64,000 bases of DNA from Parapristionchus giblindavisi (taxonomy: Eukaryota; Nematoda; Chromadorea; Rhabditida; Diplogasteridae): contig CALSFV010000244.1 of assembly GCA_943737045.1 (NCBI GenBank), forward strand, positions 669,501 to 733,500, read 5' to 3'. The position numbers were made by a program, and so were the translations under genes. Positions 22,225 through 32,489 of the stretch are shown piece after piece; position 1 is the stretch's first letter; every line of letters begins with the position of its first letter. The notes beneath the pieces were generated by a model. It saw nothing but the letters and a program-made list of their open reading frames with translations, was not told the DNA's origin and searched no databases.

Positions 22225-22376
22225 TGGTCGTCTCAGTGTGCGAAACCGAAAAAATGTTATTGACGAAACCGGTATTTGGCTGCTGATCTATCTTATTTAT
22301 CGAGCATTATTAATCTGAAAGGGGTGTGTTAAAGTGTTTGCAGGGGCAAATCTTCAGATAAAATAGAGTCGAAACA

Positions 22377-22389
22377 GGGGGGGGGGGGG
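22377..22389. repeat. Run of 13 G
   Basis: Uninterrupted G tract. Similar runs (C on the + strand) are at 59685-59700 and 60374-60392. Confidence 0.95.
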
Positions 22390-22898
22390 TCATGATACGG
22401 TGAATTATCGATTTTCCGGTTCTGGTAGTACATCCTATCTCCTTTTGAAACTATTTTTGTGCATCCCTAACCTAGCTGTACATGTGCGTATGGGTCGTAT
22501 CCTCCGTAAAGTTTGGTGCTTCCCTAGAAAGTGTGGTAAATTGAATTGAATTGAGATGAATCTTCAGTGCATCAATAAATCTTCAATAGAAGAATTGGAT
22601 TACAAATGTATGTATATATTGTGAAATATCAAATGAGTGGTCAAGTAAGTTACAATATTTATTGAGAATGCAAATGCACAAATAAGGTTGATCAGTCTAT
22701 GACCACACCACGTGTCCAAATAATCAATAATCAAATTAAATAATCAATAATCAAATATTATCGCAAGCAAGATGGCAAAGAAAAAGATTTAAAAAAAAGA
22801 CTATTATAAACACTCATATCACAATTAGGGCCGATGAATCCTTCGCTACAGGTGTCACAATTTGTTCCGATCCATGCTCGGTCACATGTGCATTTATA

Positions 22899-24154
22899 CA
22901 GGGTGCGCCAAAATTACCCGAACTGGTGTCACCATATGGTTCTCCCCTTTATAATGTGATTTAAGCGATATGGTTCATAGCAAAGTTTATCAACAATATA
23001 GGCAACAGAAACATACTAGCGAATTTCGATATGGCCTCCTTTAGCTCTGACACAAGCCTTGAGTATCTTCTCATGTGCGACTGCCGATTCCCGCAAGCAG
23101 TTGTCATCGAGATCGTCCCATGCCTTGAGAAGGGGAGCACTGAGGGAGTCGAGTGTCTGGTGCTTGGTAGAGGACATCTTGGCCTACAACACCTCCAAGC
23201 ACTGCAGTCGAGGAGGTTGAGATTGGGGGAGTTCGGAAGTAATTCAGTGTGATGGATTTTGCCGAGTGCATGGGTGAAAAATCATGTGATTGAAGACAGA
23301 AGCTTGCCGAAAGGTCTAGTGGTCCTGACCGAAGTGGGTATGGTATCGGAGTAGAAGCGCCTCTTCGAGGGTGTGCTTGGTATAATATGCCTTATTGATC
23401 TAGACGAATGGAGTGGCAAAACAAGAGTGGATTTTCCAGTTGGGCAAACAGCAGCTAAAACCTTGGGGTATTGTGGATGACTGGTATGAACCATGACCCC
23501 AGCCGTCTTGTAGGATTCTTTAAGATCAGAGGCAATGATTCTGTTGTTCTCGATATTCAGGCTCTCTTTGACGGTTAGATATTCTCTTCGCTGAACATCG
23601 TGCTGAAGTGCGCGGACCTAGCACAACGCATAAAAAGTTGAGGGCACCGTTCTCAGCGGAGCTTGATCTGTCGCTCATTCGGTTCTAACAGTTTACTGTA
23701 CTTGTAAGGGAGAAGAGTCAGCTGAGACCTGAGGAGATGAAGAATGGAAGTGTTCGAGATATCGAGTCTCCAGATCGTAAACTTGTGGTTTCGAAACACC
23801 ATCTTTCGGATGAGATCTCGGTTCGTAGCGGTGGAAACTGAAATCGGTCTACCTCTACCCGGACGTTCCTTGTCAGTACCAAGATCTTGGTACACGATAC
23901 CGGTATCGGATACAGCCGACTCGTGAAAGCCGAGCTGATGAACTATGACAATCTACCTTGTACACTTGAGAATGAGGGGTCGCAGTCGACTTTACTTCCC
24001 CATTACTAGACGACTTGACTAACTGACTTGAAACCTTGAATAGGGAGTGGCCAATGATCACTCTTCATGATGCTGCAATAGGGGTTGCGCATTTGCATTG
24101 GGGGCCTGCGAATCATAATGGTGAAATCAGTTCGGGTAATTTTGGCGCACCCTG
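22899..24154 (-). mobile_element. mariner-type transposon, degenerate
   Basis: Perfect 27-bp terminal inverted repeats begin CAGGGTGCGCCAAAATTACC; a TA duplication flanks both ends (22897-22898, 24155-24156). Total 1256 bp. The minus strand holds a broken Tc1/mariner transposase: 23653-23895 has GRGRPISVSTATNRDLIRKM and LTLLPYKYSKLLE typical of the DNA-binding domain linker, 23282-23494 matches the start of the catalytic core region, and near 23031 a C-terminal ACIEANGGHIE-like end can be read. These pieces lie in different frames, so no active enzyme is encoded. The intact ends could still be mobilised in trans. Confidence 0.93.
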
Positions 24155-24462
24155 TATATATTTATTTATTCACGTTTAGCGAACAAATTTGTGAAACAAG
24201 AAAAAGAAGAATGATACAATGAATAGTGAATATACATAGAATAAGCATAGTCAAGAATGTCGGGGTTCTCTAGTGGCTCGATGACACAGGATAATTGGGG
24301 GTGAGCAAGAGAAACGAACTGATAAACAGGAGACAACAGGAGCATTTGTAGGTGCCTCCGGTTAGGTTGTAGTACTTACCGTGCACACATGGATTGGAGA
24401 GGCACGCGATGAACTCTGAAAATAGATAAAGGTCATTCATTCATTCATGTATAATATATTTA

Positions 24463-24583
24463 TTAAAGCGACACGCCAAACTAATTTGAAACTCTCCGCT
24501 CTGGCCACACTCTCTCGTTTTCCTTGCATACGAGAGAATATTGCCAATGCGGAGAGTAAAATTAGCTTGGGGTGTGCCTTTAA
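24463..24583. mobile_element. FB1 fold-back element
   Basis: Very complete copy, both ends and arms, 48 nt upstream of the second EGF-gene exon on the minus strand. Confidence 0.88.
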
Positions 24584-24908
24584 GATTTCGTTTGGTCGAG
24601 AGATAACCGAGGCATTCAAGGTTGGTCATTCTTTTGATCTTTAGAATAAAGTATTCTTTAGAACGCACTCACCACTGCCCACCACTGAATCTATACCTAG
24701 ACCATACACGGGCGGGATGCCGCTCGATCCTACAGGGGGCATCCAAACGATAAATGGTTAATTTTACATTGCGCCTTCGCTATTTTTTTCAAAAATTTCA
24801 CCTACATGTCATTCTTTACAAGGAGCATCCCACAAATTTTCGAAAAGCCCTAATTCTACCGTGGGTACCCACAATGTTCTATAGACTGTGAAAGCCAAAA
24901 CGACCGTA

Positions 24909-25487
24909 GACTGTGAAAGCCAAAACGACCGCTCAACATAGAAACTCTCTCAAATGCAATCGTCTTTCGCTTGTCTCGCTATGGAAACAAAATGGCTTGA
25001 ACCAGAATACTGTGTACCCCCATAACGGCGCCCATGTATGAGCTAGACTTGTTCCGTATCCAGCCTCTATCGATGTGCAATACTATTGAAGGGAGGGATA
25101 TACCAATGGGTCGTGCACTTCGACCTTAAAGGGGCCGACACCTTTGTCAACGGTCTCTTCAACGGTCTACGCTCTCTCGTTGTTAGAGAAAAGAGAAATA
25201 GTATGCGCAATGAAGAGACCATTGAGTGAGGTAACTATCGTTTTAATTATGTCACTTTTACGAAACCGTTTTGAAAACTTGCCGGATTTTGCCATGGGTA
25301 ATAAATCATTGCTTCGTTCATCACAAACGCCATCGTATTCGTCAGTGAACATTTCGAGTTCTTTACCACAGTATTCTGGTCCAAGCCATTTTTCTTCCAA
25401 AGCAAGACAAAGGAGAGACCATTGTATTCGAGAGAGTTTGTATGTTGAGCGGTCGTTCTTGCTTTGAAAGTCATGAGAACGCTGTGT
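24909..25487. mobile_element. Long fold-back structure with 110-120-bp arms
   Basis: Left arm 24909-25014 and right arm 25368-25487 are inverted copies (GAAAGCCAAAACGACCGCTC versus GAGCGGTCGTTCTTGCTTTG, and GGCTTGAACCAGAATACTGTG versus its complement). The left arm's first 25 nt are tandemly doubled at 24884-24908. The loop contains an FB2 element and about 100 nt that I cannot assign. Confidence 0.8.
25125..25236. mobile_element. FB2 fold-back element (MITE)
   Basis: Palindrome family with ends TTAAAGGGAGCGTAACCTC and inner arm CAACGGTCTCTTC. Other copies at 31895-32015 and 62567-62687. This one lies in the loop of the larger fold-back. Confidence 0.8.
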
Positions 25488-26081
25488 TACTGAACGGAGA
25501 CTCCGTATCTCTTCTGTAGTACGGGCTGGGATTGCCTAGGGTCACGGCGGGAATGATCTCAAAGGCGCACTCCAAGCAAATTTTTCTCTCCTCATTCGAA
25601 AATGCTCTCTATAATTTTCTTTTTTCTAACTTACTTTTACAAATTTCCTATGTGGGCTCGTCTACTGATGAGGCCCAACCCACATAGGGCGGTTCCGGTG
25701 TCTAGAACCAAGGGCCGAAACGTCGGACCGCGTTTGTTTTGCGTATAGTCTCCTTATCATTTCTCTTTTAAAGTTTGTTCACGGTCATGAAACATTTCCC
25801 TCTTCTATCTCTCTCCTCTTGTAAACAAACTCCGCATTTTTAGGGGGGCCAATAATTTGGTCGAGAGTGAAAAGTTGAGCCATTATTTTGGTAGTTGAGC
25901 CAATAATTTGGTTCGAAGTGGGGCTATTATTTTAGTCGCAAAGTTGAGCTAAACTTTTGGCTTAAATAATGGCCCCACTACGGTATGTCGAGCCGTTTCA
26001 CTGAGAGCCGTAAAATAGCTCAGCGTGTACAAGGCGATATTTGCTAAATATTTCTTGTTAGGTCATGTCGGCATACCCGCC

Positions 26082-26225
26082 ATGGAAGTTTTTCAACTAA
26101 ATAATGTTGTTTTCGTTGCATTTCTTGTTTGTATTCTACTTCTCAAAGTATTTTACTGGTTGAGTAGACTGTTGCTGTTTTCGCTCCTTCATTGGCTGTG
26201 CTCACTAATTGTTGTTTTTCTTTAA
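26082..26225 (+). CDS. 47-residue hydrophobic peptide inside the inverted-repeat element
   Basis: ATG in a good context (CCCGCCATGG) opens MEVFQLNNVVFVAFLVCILL and continues as an almost unbroken hydrophobic run (KVFYWLSRLLLFSLL, HWLCSLIVVFL). One or two membrane segments are likely. It precedes the spliced gene by 36 nt, so it could also be an upstream ORF of that transcript. No family is recognised. Confidence 0.4.
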   Translation: MEVFQLNNVVFVAFLVCILLLKVFYWLSRLLLFSLLHWLCSLIVVFL

Positions 26226-26261
26226 TTTAATTTATTACAAGGATATCTCTGCTCGATCAAG

Positions 26262-26688
26262 ATGAACTCTTCTCAATTCGCCTCTGCTAGGACGGTAAGT
26301 GCCTTTGTACTTATGTGAAATCAAGAGTATTTAAGTTATCATAAATTCTTTAAGTATTTAAGTCTTTTAAGTCAAAAGACTAAGTGTTTGGGTTAAGGTG
26401 AAGCGTCGTCCTCCGAAGATCATCATTCCGTCACAGAGCGAAGAACTGCACGACGAACAGCTGTAGTATCAGTCACTACTCAACTCTGTCTCCCAACCCG
26501 GTGAGTATAAATATCAAGATTTACAACATGTTGTTATTGATTCTATTGTTTTCAGGAAATCTCAATTTGTCGATACGAAGTATCTCGCAGCTCTGATTTG
26601 TACCCCACGCGAAGCCAAAGATGACAAGAATCAAACGATGACACTCGAACAAGCTGAAGAAGTTTGTCGCAAGATCATTTACTGTTAA
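26262..26688 (+). CDS. Spliced small gene in the inverted-repeat element, in-frame TAG
   Basis: Exons 26262-26294, 26398-26504 and 26556-26688 join in one frame: MNSSQFASART, VKRRPPKIIIPSQSEEL, HDEQL, then a TAG at 26464-26466, then YQSLLNSVSQPGEKSQFVDT, KYLAALICTPREAKDDKNQ, TMTLEQAEEVCRKIIYC and stop. Without the TAG it would be a soluble 90-residue protein. This needs the second of two nested donors (GTGAGT at 26501, GTATAA at 26505). If the first donor is used the product is a 33-residue peptide with an intron in its 3' UTR. Either a nonsense mutation or a short product is possible. I recognise no domain. Confidence 0.5.
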
Positions 26689-27128
26689 TTACTCGTTTCA
26701 TTTTCATTGTCATGTTGTAATTGATATGTACATATTGTTGTTCTGAGTATAAAGAAGTTAATTGATGTATAAAACATTTAAATGTGTAGTAGATATAAAT
26801 GGAACTGGAATAAAAGTAAGCAAATAATTGACTAAACTTTTAGTTGTCGAGCCAATTTATTGGCCAAATTATTGGCCCCACTTGAAAAGTTGAGCGATTA
26901 ATTTGGACTAAAGTTTAGCGAAAAGTTTAGTGGGGCCATTATTATGACCAAATTATTGGCCCCACTTGAAAAGTTGAGCCATTAATTTGGACTAAAGTTT
27001 AGCGAAAAGTTTAGTGGGACCATTATTTTGACCAAATTAATGGCTCAACTTTTCAAGTGGGGCTTATCTGGTAGCCAAATTCGAGACTCAACTTTTGACA
27101 AATTATTGGCCCCCCTGAAAATGCGGAG

Positions 27129-27190
27129 AAGAAAGCGAGATAGTGTGGCCAGAGCGGAGAGTTTCAAATTAACTTGGGGTGTCGCTTTAA
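27129..27190. repeat. Right half of an FB1 element
   Basis: Starts AGAAAGCGAGATAGTGTGGC and ends GGGTGTCGCTTTAA; the left half is absent because the inverted-repeat element abuts it. Confidence 0.75.
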
Positions 27191-27301
27191 TTATATATGG
27201 ATCAGGTTTCAGTATCGTGCGGTTCAGATCACTATATAACTCGTTTAGAAAATTTGTATTTTTTTCTAAATTATGTTTTTGATGTCATACGACTTCAACT
27301 T

Positions 27302-27412
27302 GACTTTTTGTACTACTCTCCGCTCTGGCCACACTCTCTCTCGCTTTCTTTGTCTACGAGAGAGTTTTGGCAGAGCAGATTGTCAATTTTGCTTGTGGTG
27401 TGCCTTTAATTG
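27302..27412. mobile_element. FB1 fold-back element
   Basis: Full-length copy with CTTTGTCTACGAGAGAGT centre, in the EGF-gene intron. Confidence 0.85.
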
Positions 27413-27483
27413 GTTAATCTTGCAATAAGATTTGAAAGAAATAATCACTATGAAAAAGATAGATGTACCTACCTGGGCCTTGA

Positions 27484-27558
27484 AAGTTCCCTGGCCTAGC
27501 AGTGATCACTCGCAGGACTTCGTATGCCTTGAATAACGGGTTGTACCTTTACCTTTAC
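27484..27558. repeat. Dispersed repeat whose GGTAAA end forms a splice donor
   Basis: On the minus strand it reads GTAAAGGTAAAGGTACAACC, CGTTATTCAAGGC and on to the CACTGCTAGGCC region. The same end occurs at about 1926-2000, 34513-34560 and, in part, at 3300-3340 and 59150-59230. The exon 27559-27654 ends in CCCAG immediately before the first GTAAAG. Confidence 0.75.
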
Positions 27559-28099
27559 CTGGGCAAGGCTCCTCGCATTGGTAGAAGTTAATTGCAGGGC
27601 TATCAATGATGCCAACACTTGCTATTCCTGTGTAGCATTTATTTTCCAGAATGTCTGAAACAAAGTGGTTTTCAACTTTTCTAGATATGATTTTGGATGC
27701 ATGAAAAACAAAATATTATAATTACGATTTGAATTTGCGAGTGGAATATAATGATACAAGACTCTCATAAATTACTATTAAATTAGTAGACTTAATAAAT
27801 GTACAAGTTTATGTGTGCATGCACGTTGAATGAAACTTTTTGAAAAATAATAAGTTAGTTAATAATGTGCCCCATGTTATTTCGCCCGCTACGTCTCAAT
27901 AGCGAATCAAGGTGAGACAGATAAGGGGAAGAAGAGAGAGGGCTTACATAGGTAGAGAAGGACGGAGACGAGATAATGTGTGAAATCGAGAGATGAAGAA
28001 TTACATAAGGGGGAGAAAACGATTATAGATCAGCCAATAGTAATAAAGATTGAGGGAAAAGTTATTAAAAGTTATTAGCTAGGAAAACGGTATGGGTAA

Positions 28100-28541
28100 G
28101 TATCGTAGGCGCACTTATAGTCATTTGGTTTCTACACGCAGTGTGGAATTATTAGTCTTTTGTCTGTTTCCAAGGGAAACTCCAATCGTTTCGCCTTGTC
28201 TTTTGTCTACATGCGTTTGCGTATTGTTCTCCCTTATAAGATTTCTTCAACTCATACCACATGTGCTTCTAGATGTATTGACACTTGGAATAAACTATCC
28301 CCTCAATTAGTCCTCTCCCCACAAATAACCTTGCGTGCAGGGTTATCAAATCTCCCTCCTAATCTCATCATTAAAGTTTCTCTAATTCGTCCCTAACCCC
28401 TTCCTTTGAAAACTGCCACCGAGCCCAATCCGAAATCGCGTATAAGCGACGGAAATCCATCTCCCCTCTTCCCTGTGTTATTAATGTGATTATGAACATT
28501 TATATTTGATGGAATAGAGAAATAAATAAATAAATAAATAC
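28100..28541 (+). mobile_element. 5'-truncated non-LTR retrotransposon (3' end)
   Basis: A frame through 28160-28396 reads RLRIVLPYKISSTHTTCASR, CIDTWNKLSPQLVLSPQITL, the pattern of the C-terminal end of CR1/L2/Jockey-type ORF2 (arginine-rich block, W-N-x-L-P/S). It is followed by about 120 nt and a tail of AAATAA units at 28523-28541. Everything upstream of the RT C-terminus is missing, as expected of a truncated insertion. Confidence 0.6.
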
Positions 28542-29288
28542 ATGCCCCTTGTTGAGTCAAACAAGGGAATGGTCAGCCGTCCCGAGTCGAGATATGATCA
28601 GTGACATATTTATTTATTTATTTGATACACCCGTGACAGGTGCGACAGAAAAAAAGCGATAGGAGAAATAATAATAATGATAGAAAGGACAAAAGAGAAA
28701 AAGGATATACCATTCGAACCGCCATGTGATTTTGAAAAACACCGTCGATAATAAAACTCAAATGTTTCGAGAAAATCGATATTAAAAATCACAAAATTCC
28801 AAGGCATTTGAGATCAACTCTGTTCTCACAAGGGGATATTTTGAGCTTGTTTCCTTTACGATATGGTAATAGCACAACTTATAACAGTCTTCGATGCGGA
28901 TTTGGAATCCGCTTTTAAACATCGCCCAATTGAGCTGAACTTCGAGAAAATCGAAATTGAAATTCGGCTAGTCGATTCTAAAATCAGTCTCTTACACAAA
29001 CAATCTAGATGGATTCGTTATTGTAAGTCATCGGTTCGACCCCCCTTGACGCAGCTTCTTTTGCCAATTTTTTGTCGTCGAAGGATTGAAATGTCTTTCT
29101 GTGATTCTGGAAACCAAAAAATAGAACAAACTTTCAGCAATTGTAAATGACAAAATGAGTGAAACAAAAATGATTGTCAGATCTGGGGCACGCAATGAAT
29201 GAACAAGAAGAACAATGGTGATCGTGGCAATATTGCAATGGGTCGTGTGGATATCCGACGGGAAGGAGTAGTAAACTGAAGTGTCATA

Positions 29289-29455
29289 CTCTGGTATTTC
29301 GATACTTAAAGTCTACTTAAACTACGTCATAGACTTGAAGTAGACTTTAAGTAAACGTTAAGTGAAAGAACATTTGACGAAATGCATTACAGTATACCAC
29401 ACCACTTTAAGTAGACTTACGTTTAACTTGAAGCAGACTTACAAGTCTACTTCAT
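29289..29455. mobile_element. FB4 fold-back element
   Basis: Starts CTCTGGTATTTCGATACTTA and contains many AAGTAGACTT/AAGTCTACTT units in both orientations. Matches 47791-47997, with the right end more decayed here. Confidence 0.75.
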
Positions 29456-29579
29456 GAGAAACAGCTATGAGATCATAGTGCAAAGATCAAAGATCATGGG
29501 ATTACTGAAATTGATTTGATTTCTTCCCAAACTTTCTCCCAAAGCCTTGGTGACAGCTCCTTGTTCAAACCTATACAGT

Positions 29580-29652
29580 GATCTCGTGGTGTAGTGGTTA
29601 TCACATCTGTCTAACACACAGAAGGCCGGCGGTTCGAGCCCGCCCGAGATCA
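29580..29652 (+). tRNA. tRNA-Val (anticodon AAC)
   Basis: 73 nt fold into a full cloverleaf. Acceptor GATCTCG pairs perfectly with CGAGATC, discriminator A; anticodon stem TCTGT/ACAGA closes loop CTAACAC, giving anticodon AAC; T stem GGCGG/CCGCC closes TTCGAGC. A box TGGTGTAGTGG and B box GGTTCGAGCCC are intact. A TTTTTT pol III terminator follows at 29656-29661. No intron. Unlike the tRNA-like repeats in this window, the acceptor stem is complete, so this is a true gene. Confidence 0.95.
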
Positions 29653-30126
29653 AAATTTTTTGCTCATTGTTATATGATTATTAAATAGGCTAGGCCACTG
29701 ATAATTACTATGGTTTTGTCACTACTTACATTTTGTTTTACTGCTTGTATGAAGCAGCTCATTCACTCCCTATTCACATGCTTTCTACAGCCCAAACTCG
29801 ATATCTCTTTTGATCGGATCAGTAATGAGAAAGCGATAAATAGTGAAGATATCTCTCCCATGCATCAATGATGACCTTTCGCTGCTTTCCGGTACACATT
29901 TAGTCCAAGAACTTTAATCTCTCTAGAAATATTTTTGTACAATAATATCTATTGTTTGTAGTCTAGATCTTGTGAATTAGAAGATTCAACTTGTTTTGAC
30001 CCTTCCTGCGATATGAAATGCTGACATGAAAAAGTATTATGGTAATATATATTTTATATGTGTATTTCATTATGTGCACGCTATCAAAACGATCTTTCCC
30101 TGTGTCTGTGTCCATCCACCCCTCAA

Positions 30127-30240
30127 TGTAAAAGAACAACCCAAAAGCTACTTTTACTCTGCGCTCTGGCTGCGCTGTCTCGCAGACAAATTAAGCGAGA
30201 TAGTGCAGCGTTTCAAATTAGTTCTGGGTGTGTCTTTAAA
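30127..30240. mobile_element. FB1 fold-back element
   Basis: Copy with TCTGCGCTCTGGCTGCGCT left arm; intergenic. Confidence 0.75.
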
Positions 30241-30327
30241 AACTGAGCCGTTCTGTGCTTTCCGTCTAACTATAAGAGGTGTCTAGTCAATGCAAGGTTC
30301 CACTGTGAGATCGAAACCTGATCAAAC

Positions 30328-30405
30328 AATAATAATAATAATAATAATAATATTTATTTATGTGGTGACATAAATAAATATTATTATTATTATTATTATT
30401 ATTAT
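30328..30405. repeat. Inverted (ATA)n microsatellite pair
   Basis: AATAATAATAATAATAAT then ATTTATTTATG, a 7-nt loop, and the exact complement CATAAATAAATATTATT and so on. A microsatellite that forms a long hairpin. Confidence 0.9.
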
Positions 30406-30880
30406 ACGCGCATCAAATATCATGATCGCTTTCAAAACACTTCTATCAACTTTTATCTAGACAATACATGCATGTGACAAGAAAAAGTGTAATTATGTCG
30501 ATCGTTATATTAAGCTAAGCACGTGGCATGAGTCATTTTACACATTTTCATTACCTTCTGCGATCTCTCTATTCCACTCACTATTTCTCGGGTATCTGCG
30601 ACGATAGACCTTTACCAGCTGACAAAATGAAGTTAAAGAACCTTTAAAGGGCACAACCCAACCCAAGCTAATTATGGGGATATAAACCGATCTCTTCAGG
30701 GTCTAATTCTCTATCGCAGACAGAGCGCGAAAGAAATACTGTGAGAAATGAAGAGATATGATAAGAAGAGCGCGAAAACAGATTGAAATGAGTTTCAGGG
30801 GTATTTTATGATCGCATTGACCAGCGATAAATTGATTATTCAATGAAACCGTATAGACAGTTATTTCTAATAACAAGCAG

Positions 30881-30994
30881 TTTAAAGGCACACCCCAAGC
30901 TAATTTAAAACTCTCCGCTCTGGCCACGCTCTCTCTCGCCGCCAAAGAGATCGAGAGAGTGCGGCGAGATCGTTCACATTTGGAAAAAAACCTT
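30881..30994. mobile_element. FB1 fold-back element
   Basis: Left end TTTAAAGGCACACCCCAAGC intact; right arm diverged after GAGAGAGTGCGGCG. Confidence 0.75.
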
Positions 30995-31867
30995 TAATAT
31001 TACTTTAAGAAAATGGAACAAACTCGTGATGTCTAATAGCGCGTGGTGTTCTTTGTTGGCCAAGTACGACGTCACACCGTCTCTCGCACCAGTCTATCTC
31101 TCCGTCCTTCGCTGTATAAGAATCTATATAGTTTTAAACTACGGTATACCGGTGCTAAGGGGCTATGATTTGAGTTTGTGTCGAGTTTCAACTTTTGAAT
31201 TTATTTTTTTGTAATTTTTACTCCCCGATGCCAATGAGAGCGAGTGAGAGTTTGGCAGAGCGAAGAGTTTCAATTTAGAGCACAATATGCTTTGTTAGGA
31301 AACGTTTTCCTTCAAGTTTCCTAACAAAGCTTATTTTTTTGTTTGAAAATGTGAAAGTCTCAATTCTTGCTGAAAAAAATCAGACTAGCCAGCGAGCATA
31401 AGCTAAATTTCTGGCAGAATGTTTATCTGATTTCGGAAAATTTCACACAACACGTGTTAACACGTATTTTGCCCAACACGTCACTTGTGTTGTTCTCCCC
31501 GATTTGTTCTTTGAAAATGCGCGTACTTTGACCTTAGAATCGTTTCAATCGTCATTTGTGACGTCATTAGATCGTGGAACCGACGATTACAAAGAATAGT
31601 GCACTCGAACCTAATATAATATACTGTAACATATGTGTTTATTTGTAGTATGCTCTGGGACTAGAATACGTTTTCCCCCTGTATTCTTAGTTTGATGAAA
31701 ACGACACAAGTGTTGACCAATGAAAATGCTCTGGCTGATAGAGCCGGAAACTTGCACCGGAAAGGAGGCGCTGAAACATTAGTAAACAGTCTATTAATAT
31801 CTCGTCGGCACGTACATATTGCTGGAGTGCGAAAACATCATTTAAATCCTTTCGTTTAAATCCTTAA

Positions 31868-32096
31868 CACCCTTAACATTTTGAAACTCTCCACTTTAAA
31901 GGAAGCGTAACCTCACTCAATGGTCTCTTCTACGCGCAATGATCTATCGTTGTTAGAGAACAGAGAAATAGTGTGCGCAATGAAGAGACCATTGAGTGAG
32001 GGAACGCTCCCTTTAACATTGTACTCTCGCTTTCTTTGTCTACGAGAGAGCGTTGCCAGAGCGTAGAGTTTCAAATTAGCTCGGGATGCGCCTTTG
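31868..32096. mobile_element. FB1 element with FB2 nested inside
   Basis: FB1 left arm TTGAAACTCTCCAC is interrupted at 31895 by an FB2 copy and resumes at about 32018 with ACTCTCGCTTTCTTTGTC and the right arm, ending GGATGCGCCTTTG. Confidence 0.8.
31895..32015. mobile_element. FB2 fold-back element
   Basis: TTTAAAGGAAGCGTAACCTC to GGAACGCTCCCTTTAA, about 121 bp, with inverted CAATGGTCTCTTC arms. Inserted in the left arm of an FB1 element. Confidence 0.85.
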
Positions 32097-32386
32097 ACCT
32101 ATTTGAAACTAGTTTCCGATATGACCAAACTCTCTCACCCTCACTGTCTACAAGATATTGTGATCAAAGTTGAAAGGTTCAAATTCAACCCCCCCCCCTC
32201 CCCTTCGAGGTCTACCGGTGAGGTGATCTGTGTACTCCGCTTGCACTTCTTCTCTTCCGTTAATTGATCCACACAGGGCCAAATAGGGCAAACACTCCGC
32301 GTTTAGTAACACTCCGCGTTAAGTGTCTGTGCGCACGAGTGTGATCATTAGTGATGCTAGCGCGATTCATACCTGTTTACTCATTT

Positions 32387-32489
32387 AGGAACACCACGAG
32401 TTAATTTTACTCTCCGCTCTGGCAACGCTCTCTCGTAGATTGTTTGGCCAGAGCAGAGAGTCAAGTTAGATCGGGTGTACCTTTAAGAG
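32387..32489. mobile_element. FB1 fold-back element
   Basis: Copy with shortened centre (CTCTCTCGTAGATTG); intergenic. Confidence 0.75.

Larger units (their letters stand above)
25830..27128. mobile_element. Unclassified 1.3-kb inverted-repeat element with internal genes
   Basis: Ends match as inverted repeats of about 30 bp with one mismatch (CTCCGCATTTTTAGGGGGGC / complement, then CAATAATTTG). Both subterminal zones are filled with reiterated GGGGCCAATAATTTGG- and AAAAGTTGAGCCATTAATTTGG-type motifs in both orientations. The unique centre carries a 47-codon hydrophobic ORF and a three-exon gene. No transposase is recognisable. The right end is directly followed by half an FB1 element, so FB1 or the element was broken by the other. 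Target duplication is unclear. Confidence 0.7.
22758..27654 (-). pseudogene. EGF-like secreted protein gene, interrupted by mariner (5' incomplete)
   Basis: Three exons are visible on the minus strand. 27559-27654 encodes ILENKCYTGIASVG...YQCEEPCP; 24380-24415 joins in phase and encodes EFIACLSNPCVHG, the first half of an EGF module; 22758-22898 encodes YKCTCDRAWIGTNCD, TCSEGFIGPNCD and a tail PSCLR then TAA. EGF modules are extracellular and disulphide-bonded. The mariner at 22899-24154 abuts the last exon at a TA dinucleotide, and no acceptor AG exists between the mariner end and the exon or in the flank on the other side, so the third EGF cysteine and the splice site are missing. The straight read past 24380 (GKYYNLTGGTYKCSC) also looks EGF-like before reaching a stop. 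The gene may be dead or use an undetected exon. Upstream exons were not found. Confidence 0.6.
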
